The notes: a model not told the origin generated them from the sequence alone. A stretch of DNA of 64,000 nucleotides from Streptosporangium pseudovulgare (GCF_014648055.1 NZ_BMQJ01000011.1:1-64000); one strand, 5' to 3'. Positions 7,762 through 17,103 are shown, counted from the first letter of the stretch. Translations and numbers: made by a program.

Positions 7762-9078
7762 TCAGCGCCGCCGGTGCTCGGCGGTGAGCTTCTCCAGGTC
7801 CGCGACGATCTCGCCCGGTCCGGGCTTGGCCAGCCACTCGCCGTGGACGGCGTCGGCGCCGGCGCGGTAGGCCGGGTCCTCCAGCACCGCGACGATCTGC
7901 TCCCTGACCTCCTCGACGGTCTGCGTCTGGTGGTTCAGCCGCAGGCCCGCCCGGCGGGCCTCGACGTAGCGGGCCGCCACCTTGGAGAGGATGTGCCGCT
8001 CGGCCATCTTGCTGTTCTCACCGTCGGCGACGACGACCCGCTGCGGCTCGTCGGTGTCGGTGATGATCTGCGGCAGGCCGGCGGCCACCGAGGCCCAGAA
8101 CGTGCCGCTGGAGCCGTGGTTGATGCTCGCCGAGCAGGTGGGCAGGAGCTGGACGAGCGGGACGTAGTCGACGGTGCGCACGTTGTCGGGGATGGCGCCG
8201 ATGCCTTCGAGCTGGTCGGCGTTGAGGGTGGCGACCACCTCGACGTCCAGGTCCGCGACCGCCTCCAGGATCTTCGGGGTGCGCCACTCCCCCTTGTGGT
8301 ACGCGCGGGTCGACAGGCCGACCGACAGCGCCAGGCGGGGCCGCTCGGGCCTGCCGTACAGCCACGCCGGCTTGACGCCGCCGCCGTTGTAGGGGCTCCA
8401 GCGGACCGGCAGCGAGGCGATGCCGGTGGACAGCCGCATCTCCGCGGGCATGGGGTCGACGGTCCACTGGCCGACCAGCAGCTCATCGTCCACCTCGACG
8501 CCGTAGTGGGCGGCGAGCGGGCGCACCGCCTCGGCCAGCGGGTTCACCGCCTGCCCGGCGCCGGTACGGCCGGCGTGCGCGGCGAACCTCTCGACGGCCC
8601 AGCCGCTGTAGTCGGGGCCCATCAGCACCCGGGCGTGCGCGGCGCCGCTGGCGCGGGCCGCCACGGCCCCGGCGGGGAACCAGGGGTCCCACAGGACGAG
8701 GTCGGGCTTCCAGGAGCGGGCGAACTCGACCAGTGCCTCGTTCTGCCTGCTGGGCCGCGAGGGCAGGTGGAAGCGGACGGCCATCATGTAGTACTGGAAG
8801 AAGACGTCCCAGTTGTCGCGCTCGGCGTCGGGGATCTCCAGGAGCGCGGCCAGGCGCTCCATCTCGTCGGCCTTGGGGTGGATGTCGTCCCGGAGCCAGC
8901 CGTCGGTCTCGGGCTCGCCGCAGACGACCGCGGTCAGGCCGGCGGCGACGATGTCGTCGGCGGCGCCCGGGGGGCAGGCGACGCAGATCTCGTGCCCGGC
9001 GAGCTGCAGCGCCTGGGCGTAGGGGATGGCGGGGTAGAGGTGGCACGTCTGCGGCCAGACGCTGAGCATTACGCGCAT
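7762..9078 (-). CDS. Antibiotic glycosyltransferase, GT1/EryCIII-like
   Basis: 438 aa, GT-B fold of the natural-product GT1 family. The N-terminal acceptor domain begins MRVMLSVWPQTCHLYPAIPYAQALQLAGH. The C-terminal nucleotide-sugar domain has the expected VDYVPLVQLLPTCSASINHGSSGTF region (His and Gly of the diphosphate-binding loop) and TDTDEPQRVVVADG. ATG 9078 has GGGAGA 7 nt upstream; an earlier in-frame ATG has no ribosome site. It lies 127 nt downstream of the E1 dehydratase gene and probably shares its transcript. The neighbourhood of UDP-pentose genes makes a methylated amino-deoxypentose the likely donor sugar; the aglycone is unknown. Confidence 0.88.
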   Translation of the reverse strand: MRVMLSVWPQTCHLYPAIPYAQALQLAGHEICVACPPGAADDIVAAGLTAVVCGEPETDGWLRDDIHPKADEMERLAALLEIPDAERDNWDVFFQYYMMAVRFHLPSRPSRQNEALVEFARSWKPDLVLWDPWFPAGAVAARASGAAHARVLMGPDYSGWAVERFAAHAGRTGAGQAVNPLAEAVRPLAAHYGVEVDDELLVGQWTVDPMPAEMRLSTGIASLPVRWSPYNGGGVKPAWLYGRPERPRLALSVGLSTRAYHKGEWRTPKILEAVADLDVEVVATLNADQLEGIGAIPDNVRTVDYVPLVQLLPTCSASINHGSSGTFWASVAAGLPQIITDTDEPQRVVVADGENSKMAERHILSKVAARYVEARRAGLRLNHQTQTVEEVREQIVAVLEDPAYRAGADAVHGEWLAKPGPGEIVADLEKLTAEHRRR

Positions 9079-9205
9079 TGGCTGTCTCCCTTGGAACATC
9101 GCTTACCTGGTGGCCTTGGGCGTCCGGACCCCGTGGGGGCCGCGGAGGCCGCCGGGCACGGCGCGGCCGGTCATCGGCGCGGGCCGCCGGGCCCGGTCCG
9201 GCCGG

Positions 9206-10510
9206 TCATCCGCGTGCCCGCACGAACTCCTTGATGGAGGAGACGACGTAGTCGATCATCTCGTCGGTGAGGCCGGGGTAGACGCCGATGTGGAACGTCT
9301 GGGTGGTGATGACGTCGGTGTTGGTGAGCTCCCCGACGATCCGGTACTCCCGGTCGGTGTAGGCCGGGTGCCGGATGATGTTGCCCGCGAACAGCCGGCG
9401 GGTGCCGATCCGGCGGTCCTCCAGGAAGTCCACCAGCTCCTTGGCGCCGAACGGCGCCTGCGGGTCCACGGTGAGGACGAAGCCGTACCAGCTCGGGTCG
9501 CTGCGCGGGGTCGCCTCGGGGAGCACCAGGTGCGGGACGCCGTCGAGTCCCTCGCGCAGCCGGCGCCAGTTGCGCCGCCGCGCGGCGCAGAAATCGTCGA
9601 TCTTGTCGAGCTGGCTCAGGCCGAGCGCGGCCTGCAGCTCGGTGATCTTCAGGTTGTAGCCGACGTGCGAGTAGATGTACTTGTGGTCGTAGCCCTCCGG
9701 CAGCGTGCCCATCTGGTAGCTGAAGCGCTTGAGGCAGGTGTTGCTCTCACCGGGCTCGCACCAGCAGTCGCGCCCCCAGTCGCGCAGCGACTCCACGATG
9801 CGGGCGAAGGCCAGGTTGGAGGTGACGACGCAGCCGCCCTCCCCCATCGTCATGTGGTGCGCCGGGTAGAAGCTGATGGAGGCCATGTCGCCGAAGGTGC
9901 CGGTCGGCTCGCCGTCGTACTTCGACCCCAGGGCGTCGCAGTTGTCCTCGATCAGGAAGAGGTCGTGTTCCGCGGCGAGCTGCGCCATCTCCGCCACCGG
10001 GAACGGGTTGCCGACGGTGTGCGCGATCATGATCGCCCGCGTCTTCGGCCCGATCGCCCGCTCTACGGCCTCCACCGTGGGGTTGTACGTGCCGAGCTCC
10101 ACGTCCACGAAGACCGGGACCAGGCCGTTCTGCAGGATCGGGTTCACCGTGGTGGGGAAGGCCGCCGCGACCGTGATCACCTCGTCGCCCGGCCGCAGGC
10201 GCATGTCCCCCAGCTTCTGGGAGGTCAGGGCGGAGACGATGAGGAGGTTGGCCGAGGAGCCGGAGTTGGTCAGCAGGGCCTTGCGCCGCTTGATCTTCCG
10301 GGCGAAGACCGACTCGAACCTCCGCGCCCGGCTCCCGGCCGCCACGCGCAGGTCCAGGGCCGCCTCGACCAGTGCCACCCGGTCCTCGACGTCGTGCACC
10401 GCGCCGGTCGGCCAGATCTCGGTGACCCCGGGCACGAACTCCCCGCTGGTCTGGACGTCCTGGTGATACTTGCGGACCTCGTCCAGGATCAGAGCCTTGT
10501 GATCGTTCAT
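9206..10510 (-). CDS. PMP/[2Fe-2S] NDP-4-keto-sugar 3-dehydratase (E1, RfbH/SpnQ type)
   Basis: 434 aa, DegT/DnrJ fold. Two features set it apart from aminotransferases. The PLP lysine is replaced by His (SFYPAHHMTMGEGG), and the iron-sulfur motif C-X57-C-X-C-X7-C is complete: Cys in EDNCDALG, then exactly 57 residues to RDCWCEPGESNTC. These are the hallmarks of E1, which removes the C3 hydroxyl of a 4-keto-sugar with electrons from a reductase. No E3 ferredoxin reductase is encoded in the window. ATG 10510 has AAGGACC upstream. It shares a divergent control region with ugd. The 6-deoxyhexose genes (4,6-dehydratase, nucleotidyltransferase) are missing here, so the substrate may be a UDP-4-keto-pentose. 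Confidence 0.9.
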   Translation of the reverse strand: MNDHKALILDEVRKYHQDVQTSGEFVPGVTEIWPTGAVHDVEDRVALVEAALDLRVAAGSRARRFESVFARKIKRRKALLTNSGSSANLLIVSALTSQKLGDMRLRPGDEVITVAAAFPTTVNPILQNGLVPVFVDVELGTYNPTVEAVERAIGPKTRAIMIAHTVGNPFPVAEMAQLAAEHDLFLIEDNCDALGSKYDGEPTGTFGDMASISFYPAHHMTMGEGGCVVTSNLAFARIVESLRDWGRDCWCEPGESNTCLKRFSYQMGTLPEGYDHKYIYSHVGYNLKITELQAALGLSQLDKIDDFCAARRRNWRRLREGLDGVPHLVLPEATPRSDPSWYGFVLTVDPQAPFGAKELVDFLEDRRIGTRRLFAGNIIRHPAYTDREYRIVGELTNTDVITTQTFHIGVYPGLTDEMIDYVVSSIKEFVRARG

Positions 10511-10668
10511 GTACGGTCCTTGTCTCGATCGGCGGGTGCCGGGGCCTTCCGGCGTGGCGGCCGCGGCGCGTGGGAACGGCGCCGCCGGCGCCCCGGCCGC
10601 CGTGACCGGCGCCTCGCGGGGCCGCGGGTGCCGGGCGCGGAGGGGTGCCTTTCCGGCCGCACCGCCCC

Positions 10669-10711
10669 AGCATTCGCCACGGCGGCCGGGCCGCGCATCT
10701 TGTGGATTGCC
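10669..10711 (-). promoter_or_regulatory. Cluster promoter motif, copy c (E1 dehydratase-glycosyltransferase)
   Basis: Coding strand GCAATCCACAAGATGC (10711 to 10696), 21 nt, AATGCT (10674 to 10669). The start codon is at 10510. Copy d lies 34 bp away in the opposite orientation, making a back-to-back divergent control region within the 380-nt gap 10511-10890; nothing else is seen there. Confidence 0.75.
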
Positions 10712-10745
10712 GGGTTTCCGGGCGGCCCGCACCCCATCCCATCTC

Positions 10746-10787
10746 GCAATCCAGGAGATGCGGCGCGGGACGGCCAAGAATGACGAT
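10746..10787 (+). promoter_or_regulatory. Cluster promoter motif, copy d (UDP-sugar operon)
   Basis: GCAATCCAGGAGATGC (10746-10761), 20 nt, GACGAT (10782-10787). The 16-bp core is identical to copy h at 42.9 kb. The UDP-glucose dehydrogenase gene starts at 10891. Confidence 0.82.
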
Positions 10788-10890
10788 GCGCTAGAAGACG
10801 CATGCCAGGGCGATCGACGGACGGAAACGAAAATGGACGCGCCCTGACCACGGAAATCAATTCTCATTATTTCTTCCGATAGGAGCGTCG

Positions 10891-12237
10891 ATGCGTTTCC
10901 TACCCGACCGGCAAGACCCGAAAGTCGCGATCGTGGGGCTCGGCTATGTCGGCTCGTGCATCGCGGCGCTCCTGGCCGACCGCGGCTGGGACGTCACGGG
11001 CGTGGACATCAACGCCGACCTGGTCGACGAGCTGGCCGGCGGCCACTGCCGCTACCAGGAGAAGGGCCTGGCCGAGCTGATCGCGGGCGCCGTGGCCGGC
11101 GGGCGGCTGACGGCCACCACCGACTACTCCGCCGTCCGCGCGGCGGACGTCGTGCTCATCGCGGTCAGCACCCCGGTCCATCCCGACGGCTCGCTGTTCG
11201 ACGACCACCTGCGCGCGGCCTGCGCCCGGCTGGGCTCCCACCTGCGGGAGGGGCAGCTGGTGGTGGTCAAGAGCACCGTCCCGCCGGGCACCACCAGGGA
11301 GCTGGTGCGGCCGCTGCTGGAGCGGAGCGGGCTGCGCGCCGGCGAGCACTTCGGGCTCGCCTTCTCCCCCGAGCGCTTCGCCGAGGGCACCGCGCTGCGC
11401 GAGCTGCGCGCGCTCCCCATCACCGTGGGCGGGGTGAACGAGGACAGCACGCTGGCCGCGTCGGCGTTCTGGCGGGGCGGCCTGGGCGTGGACGTCATCC
11501 CGGTCGCCTCCCCGGAGACCGCCGAGATCGTGAAGCTCGCGGACAACTGGTGGATCGACCTGAACATCGCGCTCGCCAACGAGCTCGCCAAGTTCTGCGC
11601 GCCGTTCGACGTGGACGTGCTGGACGTGATCGCGGCGGCCAACACGGTCCCCAAGGGCACGGGCAACGTCAACATCCTGCTGCCCAGCATCGGGGTCGGC
11701 GGCTCCTGCCTGGTGAAGGATCCGTGGATGGTCTGGCACACCGCCCGCACGCGCGGGGTGGAGATCCGTACCGCGCCGCTCGGCCGCGAGGTCAACACCG
11801 CGATGCCGGAGTACACGACGCAGCTCGTCGTCGACGAGCTGCTGCGGCTCGGCAAGGATCCCGCGGACTGCACGGTCGCCATCCTGGGGCTGGCGTTCAA
11901 GAACGACACCGGTGACCTGCGGGCGACGCCGGTGGAGGGCGTCGTCACGGCCCTGCGCAAGGCCGGCGTCCAGGTGCGCGCCTTCGACCCGCTGGTCGAC
12001 CCGGTGCAGGCCGAGGAGCAGCTGGAGCTGCGGCCGTCCGGGACCCTGGAGGAGGCGGTGCGCGGCGCCGACTGCGTCGCGGTCCTGGCCATGCACCGGG
12101 CGTTCCGCGACATCGACTTCGCCGCGCTGCCCGTGGCGTCCTCGTGCCTGCTCCTGGACGGCCGCGCCTACTACCCCAAGGAGAAGATCGCCGAGCTTCG
12201 GCGGCTGGGATACGTCTACCGCGGGATCGGGCGGTGA
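10891..12237 (+). CDS. UDP-glucose 6-dehydrogenase family protein
   Basis: 448 aa, three-domain UDP-sugar dehydrogenase. The NAD-binding loop GLGYVGSCIAALLADRG is near the N-terminus. The catalytic Cys is in GIGVGGSCLVKDPW at about residue 272, and the C-terminal UDP domain has ILGLAFKNDTGDLRATP. It should oxidise UDP-glucose to UDP-glucuronate, the first step to UDP-pentoses, as CalS8 does in calicheamicin biosynthesis (recalled). RBS ATAGGAG precedes ATG 10891. The next gene overlaps by GTGA. UDP-ManNAc or GDP-mannose dehydrogenase activity cannot be excluded from sequence alone, but the paired SDR favours UDP-glucose. Confidence 0.88.
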   Translation: MRFLPDRQDPKVAIVGLGYVGSCIAALLADRGWDVTGVDINADLVDELAGGHCRYQEKGLAELIAGAVAGGRLTATTDYSAVRAADVVLIAVSTPVHPDGSLFDDHLRAACARLGSHLREGQLVVVKSTVPPGTTRELVRPLLERSGLRAGEHFGLAFSPERFAEGTALRELRALPITVGGVNEDSTLAASAFWRGGLGVDVIPVASPETAEIVKLADNWWIDLNIALANELAKFCAPFDVDVLDVIAAANTVPKGTGNVNILLPSIGVGGSCLVKDPWMVWHTARTRGVEIRTAPLGREVNTAMPEYTTQLVVDELLRLGKDPADCTVAILGLAFKNDTGDLRATPVEGVVTALRKAGVQVRAFDPLVDPVQAEEQLELRPSGTLEEAVRGADCVAVLAMHRAFRDIDFAALPVASSCLLLDGRAYYPKEKIAELRRLGYVYRGIGR

Positions 12238-13241
12238 GCCCGGTACGCGCCGTCGTCACCGGCGGCTCGGGGTTCGTGGGAAGCCACCTGGTGGAGCGGC
12301 TCATCGGCCGGGGCGACGAGGTGACGGTCTTCGACAGCGGGCCGCTCCCGGACGACCAGCGGCTCGCCCGCGAGCACGCCCGGCAGGTCCGGGGGGACGT
12401 CCGCGACCCCGGCGGCCTCGCCGAGGCGATCACCAGGGGCGTGGACGTGGTCTACCACCTCGCGGCCGTGGTGGGGGTGGACCAGTACCTCGCCCGCCCG
12501 CTCGACGTCATCGACATCAACTTCCAGGGCACCAGGAACGTCCTGGAGCGGGCCGCCGCCGTCGGGGCCCGGGTCGTGGTGGCGAGCACCAGCGAGGTGT
12601 TCGGCAAGAACCCCGACGTGCCGTGGTCGGAGGAGGCCGACCGGGTGCTCGGCCCGACCTCCGCCGACCGCTGGACCTACTCCTCGGCCAAGGCGCTGGC
12701 CGAGCACCTGACCCTCGCGTTCGGCCGCCAGCACGGGCTGGAGGCGACGATCGTGCGGTACTTCAACGCCTACGGGCCCCGGCAGCGGCCGGCGTTCGTG
12801 GTGAGCCGGAACATCCACCGCGCGCTCAACGGGCGCCCGGTCGTGGTGTACGACCGGGGCAAGCAGACCCGCTGCTTCACGTTCGTCGGGGACGCCGTCG
12901 AGGGGACCCTGCTGGCCGCCTCCCACCCGGCCGCGGCCGGGGAGACGTTCAACCTGGGCAGCATGGAGGAGACCACCGTCGGCGACGCGGCCGGGCTGGT
13001 CGCCGCGCTCACCGGCGCCGGCACGACGAGCGTCGCGGTGGACACCCGGGCTGAGCTGGGGTCCGGCTACGAGGACGTGCCCCGGCGCATCCCGGACAGC
13101 GGCAAGGCGCGCCGGATCCTGGGCTGGGAGGCCGGGACGCCCCTGCGCGAGGGTCTGGCCAGGACCATCGCCTGGGCCCGCGCCAACCCCTGGTGGCTTG
13201 CCCTGCCCGACAGCGGGGCCACCGGCGGGGACGGCCGGTAG
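12234..13241 (+). CDS. NAD-dependent SDR, UDP-glucuronate decarboxylase/epimerase type
   Basis: 335 aa extended SDR. The Rossmann loop GGSGFVGSHL is at about residue 10, DIN near NFQGTRNVLE at ~100, the catalytic Y-x3-K in TYSSAKALAEH at ~143-147, and RYFNAYGPRQRP at ~178 typical of nucleotide-sugar enzymes. GTG 12234 overlaps the stop of the dehydrogenase gene. Coupled to UDP-glucose dehydrogenase, the most likely reaction is decarboxylation of UDP-glucuronate through UDP-4-keto-pentose; a 4-epimerase is the alternative. If it releases the 4-keto intermediate it would feed the E1 dehydratase and the aminotransferase. Confidence 0.8.
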   Translation: MSPVRAVVTGGSGFVGSHLVERLIGRGDEVTVFDSGPLPDDQRLAREHARQVRGDVRDPGGLAEAITRGVDVVYHLAAVVGVDQYLARPLDVIDINFQGTRNVLERAAAVGARVVVASTSEVFGKNPDVPWSEEADRVLGPTSADRWTYSSAKALAEHLTLAFGRQHGLEATIVRYFNAYGPRQRPAFVVSRNIHRALNGRPVVVYDRGKQTRCFTFVGDAVEGTLLAASHPAAAGETFNLGSMEETTVGDAAGLVAALTGAGTTSVAVDTRAELGSGYEDVPRRIPDSGKARRILGWEAGTPLREGLARTIAWARANPWWLALPDSGATGGDGR

Positions 13242-13318
13242 GGCCAAGGCGGGACCACCGTCCGCGTCCTCCGGCGGACGGGACCGCCGTCCGCGTCCTC
13301 CGGCGGGCGGCACATGGG

Positions 13319-13353
13319 AGATCCGGCCGGCGCGGCACGCGCCGGCCGGATCT
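13319..13353. terminator. Terminator hairpin after the UDP-sugar operon
   Basis: Perfect 15-bp stem (AGATCCGGCCGGCGC and its complement) with a 5-nt loop followed by TTC. The stretch before it (13245-13312) contains two copies of a ~30-bp repeat (CCGTCCGCGTCCTCCGGCGG). Confidence 0.8.
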
Positions 13354-13458
13354 TTCGCGTTCCCGGAGCCTCGGCGGGGGTACGGAATCTCCGACCTCCG
13401 CGGCCCGGGAGAAGGCCGGTACGGGACCTCCGCCGCCCGGAAGAAGGCCGGCACGGGT

Positions 13459-13491
13459 CCGGCCGGGCCCCCGGACAGGGGGCCCGGCCGG
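13459..13491. terminator. Terminator hairpin after the P450 gene
   Basis: Perfect 14-bp stem (CCGGCCGGGCCCCC / GGGGGCCCGGCCGG) with a 5-nt loop, 30 nt beyond the P450 stop. Short GGTACGG..CTCCG repeats lie between it and the other terminator. Confidence 0.75.
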
Positions 13492-13521
13492 TGGCCGCGC
13501 GGGGTTCTCGTCAGAAGGCGC

Positions 13522-14769
13522 TCAGCGGGCGCCCGCCCCGGCGGGCACCTGGGCGGTCAGCCGCACCGGCAGGGCGCGGTGGCCGTTCATGATGAACGTC
13601 GGCAGCGGCTGCAGGTCCCGGCGGTCCGCGGCCAGGCTCAGCCCGGGGAACCGCTCGAACAGCGAGGACAGGCCGATGGTCGCGACGGCGCGGGCGATGC
13701 CGGCGCCGAGGCAGAAGTGCGGGCCGTGGCCGAACGACAGGTGCTCCTTGTCCTGCCGGGTGATGTCGAAGCGGCCGGCCTCGTCGCCGTGCAGGGCGGG
13801 GTCGCGCCCCACCGCGCTGTAGTTGACGAGGATCGGCTGGCCCTTGGGGATGGTGACGCCGTCGAGCTCGATGTCGGTGACCGCGTAGCGCAGCGGCAGG
13901 TGCGCCAGCGGCGACTCCACCCGCAGGGTCTCGTCGATCACGTCGTCCCAGCTCGCCCGGCCCGACCTGACCAGCTCCAGCTGGTCGGGGTGGGTGAGCA
14001 GGGCGGTGATGGCGTTGTCGAAGAAGTTGATCGTGGTCTCGGAGCCCGCGCCGAGGATCGCGAAGATCGTGTCGGTCAGCTCGACCTCCGACAGGCGGGA
14101 ACCGTCCTCGTCGCGGGCGGCGACCAGGTCGCTGGTGATGTCCTCGCCCGGGTTGCGGCGCTTCTCGGCGATGAGCTCCTCCATCGCGCCGCGCCAGCCC
14201 ATCAGGATGGCCTGGGCCTGCTCGGGGGTGACGGTGGTGTCCACCATCATGTCGATGACCTTCGCGGTCTCGACCCGGGCCTCCTCGGACATGCCGATCA
14301 GGTCGGCCACCAGGCGGGCCGGCAGCGGGTAGGCGAAGCGCTGGCGCAGGTCCACGACCTCGCCGGGCGGGACGGCGGCCAGGGCGTCGATGAGCTCGCC
14401 GGTCAGCTCGGCGATGCGCGGCTTGATCGCCTCGGTACGGCGTGGCGTGAACGCCTTGCCGACCAGCCTGCGCAGCCGGACGTGGTCCTTGCCGTAGGCC
14501 GTCACCATGTTGTCCATGGCGATCCAGCTGATCATCTCCCAGTCGGGCGGGATCTCGCCGTTGATGAACGCGGGCCAGTGGTTGCGGGCGCTCTTGGTGA
14601 CGTTGGGGTCGGTCAGCAGCCTCCTGATGACGTCGTGGCGGTTGACCGACCACGCGATGACGCCTCCGGGGAGCTCAACGGGTACGGCGGGGCCGAGCGC
14701 GCGCAGGCGGTCCGTCTCCCCGTGGAGGTCTCGGCCGGTGGTGTCGAGGACAGGGCAGCGTCTTTCCAC
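13522..14769 (-). CDS. Cytochrome P450, CYP107/105-like
   Basis: 415 aa, normal length for a soluble bacterial P450. The I-helix has GAGSETTINF with the acid-alcohol pair replaced by Glu-Thr. The ExxR is ETLRVES and the haem loop is FGHGPHFCLGAGIAR. GTG 14769 is preferred over ATG 14820 because GGGAGA lies 5 nt before it, and it leaves the usual ~20 residues ahead of the first helix. There is no ferredoxin gene adjacent. A terminator separates it from the upstream MFS gene, and no exact copy of the cluster promoter motif precedes it, so its control differs or its site is degenerate. It should hydroxylate or epoxidise the metabolite. Confidence 0.9.
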   Translation of the reverse strand: MERRCPVLDTTGRDLHGETDRLRALGPAVPVELPGGVIAWSVNRHDVIRRLLTDPNVTKSARNHWPAFINGEIPPDWEMISWIAMDNMVTAYGKDHVRLRRLVGKAFTPRRTEAIKPRIAELTGELIDALAAVPPGEVVDLRQRFAYPLPARLVADLIGMSEEARVETAKVIDMMVDTTVTPEQAQAILMGWRGAMEELIAEKRRNPGEDITSDLVAARDEDGSRLSEVELTDTIFAILGAGSETTINFFDNAITALLTHPDQLELVRSGRASWDDVIDETLRVESPLAHLPLRYAVTDIELDGVTIPKGQPILVNYSAVGRDPALHGDEAGRFDITRQDKEHLSFGHGPHFCLGAGIARAVATIGLSSLFERFPGLSLAADRRDLQPLPTFIMNGHRALPVRLTAQVPAGAGAR

Positions 14770-15050
14770 GGATGTCTCCCGGGTTTCGTGGTGGAGCTGG
14801 TCGTGGTGTCGGAACACCATGAGAAGATATGCGGGGAATACGACGCCGCCGGCGGATGGTAATTCCGCCCCGGCATGGCGCCACATTCCAAGGCTATTTC
14901 CATCCGGGCCGCCCGGAAAGTGTCCGGGAATGCGATGCGGGAAGTCAGCAATTCCGAATACGAAATGACCGGGAGCCCCGCGGGCCGGGTCCCGCGGGAT
15001 CCTCGGGAACCCCTGAGCCCGGTACGGCCGCTCCGGGGGACCGCATGAGA

Positions 15051-15084
15051 AAGCCGCCACGCCGGGGGTGCGGCGTGGCGGCTT
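15051..15084. terminator. Terminator hairpin downstream of the MFS gene
   Basis: Perfect 14-bp stem (AAGCCGCCACGCCG and its complement) with a 6-nt loop. It lies in the 459-nt gap 14770-15228 between the MFS stop and the P450 start. The rest of the gap has AT-richer promoter-like sequence (about 14820-14960) and GC-rich CGGCCGGAGG-type repeats at about 15160-15235; I see no gene in it. Confidence 0.78.
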
Positions 15085-15228
15085 CCGGCCGTGGCGGCTC
15101 CACGGCCCTCACGCGCCGGCGGCGGCCACGGGACGCGTGGCCGCCGGGCGGTTCCGGCCTTCGGCCGGAGGCGTTCTCCGGACGCGGCCGGAGGTGTTCC
15201 CCGGCCTCGGCCGGGGGCGGTTCCGGCG

Positions 15229-16884
15229 TCAGCCGGAGGCGTTCGCGGGCTCGGCGGCGGCGCCCGCGGGCGCGGAGTGCTCGCCGGACCGCCCGTCCTG
15301 GGCGGTCGCGGCGGCGTCTCCCGCCTGCTCCGGCCCGCCCTCGGCGCCCCCGGCGGCCTCCGCCTGTCCGGTGGGCGGCACGTGCCCGAGCGCGATCGCC
15401 GCCACGACGGCCAGCGCCAGGGCCAGCGCGGCGCTGGCGCCGGTGGCGGAGTTCATCGCGGTGGTGAACGCCTCTCGGGCGGCGGTGAGCAGCTCGGCCC
15501 CGAGGGTGCCGCCCACCTGCTCGGCCGCGCCGACGGCGCCGGCGATGCCCTCCCGGGCGGCGGCGGCCGCCGCGGCCGGGACCTGGTCGGGAACGGTGAT
15601 CTGGCTGCCGTACACGGCGGCGCCGACGCTGCCCAGCACGGCGACGCCGAACGCGATCCCGAACTCGCCGCCGGTCTCGGAGATCGCCGAGGCCGCGCCG
15701 GTCTTCTCCGGCGGGACGGACGTGAAGATCAGTCCGGTGCCGAGCGCTCCCATGGGGCCGGCGCCGACGGCGCCGACGATGAGGCCGGTCAGGACGAAGG
15801 CCATCCCGGTGGAGCCGTCCACCTGGCTCAGCATCAGATAGCCCACCGCGGTGATGGTCAGGCCGGCGGCGATGACGTGGCCGGGGCGGAACCGCCGCGC
15901 GACGACCGGGGCCAGCATGACGCTGGCGATGGTCGCGCCCGTCGACGGCACCAGCCAGAGCCCCGCCTCCAGCGGCGACATGCCCTTCACGGTCTGGAGG
16001 AACATGCTGACGAGGAAGAAGCTGCCGCTGGCGGCCCCGCCCAGCACCATGACCACCAGGGCGGCCCGGAACGTGCGGTGCGCGAACAGGCGCAGGTCCA
16101 GGAGCGGCGTCTCCAGGGTCCGCTGCCTGCGCACGAAGAAGACGCCGACGACGATCCCCACCGCGATGGCCAGGAGGTACTGCGGCTCCCAGCCGTGCTT
16201 GGCGAGCTCCTTGAGGCCGTACACGAACGGCAGGATGGTGGCCAGGGAGAGCGCCACGCTGGCCAGGTCGAGACGCCCGCCCGCGGGGTCGCGGTACTCG
16301 GGGAGCAGCAGCGGCCCGGCGATGAGCAGCAGCGCCATGACGGGGATGGCCAGCAGGAACACCGAGCCCCACCAGAACCGCTGCAGCATCAGTCCGCCGA
16401 CCAGCGGCCCGAGCGCCATGCCGCCCATGAAGCAGCTCATCCAGACGGCGATGGCGGTGCCCATCTGCCGGGGGTCGGGGAACATGTTGCCGAGCAGCGC
16501 CATGGTGGAGGGCATCAGCGTGGCCCCGGCGACGCCGAGCAGCGCGCGGGAGACGATCAGCATCTCGGCGCTGGTGGAGTAGGCGGCCGCCACCGAGGCG
16601 ACGGTGAAGCAGGCCGCGCCGATCAGCATCAGCTTCCGCCTGCCGACGAGGTCGCCCAGGCCGCCCATGGTGACCAGGAACCCGGCGATGAGGAAGCCGT
16701 AGATGTCGGTGATCCACAGCTGCTGGGTGGCGGTGGCGTCCAGTTCGGCGCTCAGGTGCGGCAGGGCCAGGTACAGGACGCTCATGTCGAGCGACAGCAG
16801 CAGGGTGGGCAGGGCCAGCACGGCCAGTCCGGCCCACTGGCGCGGGCCGGCGCGCACGGCTCCGGCCTCGGGGGTGGTGTCCAT
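15229..16884 (-). CDS. MFS drug:H+ antiporter, DHA2/QacA type
   Basis: 551 aa with about 14 hydrophobic spans, the size of the DHA2 family. Motif A-like MGGLGDLVGRRKLMLIG follows span 2, and the motif C-like GPLVGGLMLQRFWWGSVF segment lies in span 5. The C-terminal ~35 residues are an Ala/Gly/Glu-rich cytoplasmic tail. ATG 16884 has GGAGGG 8 nt upstream, better than the earlier ATG at 16905. It is probably the self-resistance exporter of the cluster. The other MFS gene at 26-27 kb is paired with a LysR regulator and looks independent. Confidence 0.88.
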   Translation of the reverse strand: MDTTPEAGAVRAGPRQWAGLAVLALPTLLLSLDMSVLYLALPHLSAELDATATQQLWITDIYGFLIAGFLVTMGGLGDLVGRRKLMLIGAACFTVASVAAAYSTSAEMLIVSRALLGVAGATLMPSTMALLGNMFPDPRQMGTAIAVWMSCFMGGMALGPLVGGLMLQRFWWGSVFLLAIPVMALLLIAGPLLLPEYRDPAGGRLDLASVALSLATILPFVYGLKELAKHGWEPQYLLAIAVGIVVGVFFVRRQRTLETPLLDLRLFAHRTFRAALVVMVLGGAASGSFFLVSMFLQTVKGMSPLEAGLWLVPSTGATIASVMLAPVVARRFRPGHVIAAGLTITAVGYLMLSQVDGSTGMAFVLTGLIVGAVGAGPMGALGTGLIFTSVPPEKTGAASAISETGGEFGIAFGVAVLGSVGAAVYGSQITVPDQVPAAAAAAAREGIAGAVGAAEQVGGTLGAELLTAAREAFTTAMNSATGASAALALALAVVAAIALGHVPPTGQAEAAGGAEGGPEQAGDAAATAQDGRSGEHSAPAGAAAEPANASG

Positions 16885-16962
16885 CGGAGATCCCTCCTTC
16901 GGCATTGCCCCCGGCCGGCGGATCCGACGGCGCGGCCGGAGGGTCGTTGTCAGGTCGGCGTT

Positions 16963-17009
16963 CCGGTGCGCACGCCCCCGCGGTGCTCCCGCGGTGGCAT
17001 GCGCACCGG
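16963..17009. repeat. Inverted repeat upstream of the MFS gene
   Basis: Arms CCGGTGCGCA (16963-16972) and TGCGCACCGG (17000-17009) are perfect 10-bp complements, with further pairing inside (CCCGCGG repeated). It lies between the acyltransferase stop and the MFS start and may be a terminator or an operator for the exporter. Confidence 0.55.
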
Positions 17010-17103
17010 CCAGTCTCCCGGCGGCGCCCCCCTCTGCGCTTCCGCCAGACTGCGCTCTTTTCCGATCTCCGCCGTGGCAGCCCCCGCCGTACGGCGAACC
17101 CGG

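Noticed and set aside
9206-10510. Calling the gene a sugar aminotransferase
   Set aside because: The active-site lysine is replaced by His and a complete four-Cys iron-sulfur motif with exact E1 spacing is present.
13245-13491. CRISPR-like array suspected from repeated CCGTCCGCGTCCTCCGGCGG and related units
   Set aside because: Only two or three irregular copies, no regular spacers and no cas genes; the region is explained by two terminator hairpins and local duplication.
14925-14965. GCGATGC..GCAATTCC near the P450 gene as a motif copy
   Set aside because: The two halves are in the wrong order and spacing for GCAnnCnnnnAGATGC.
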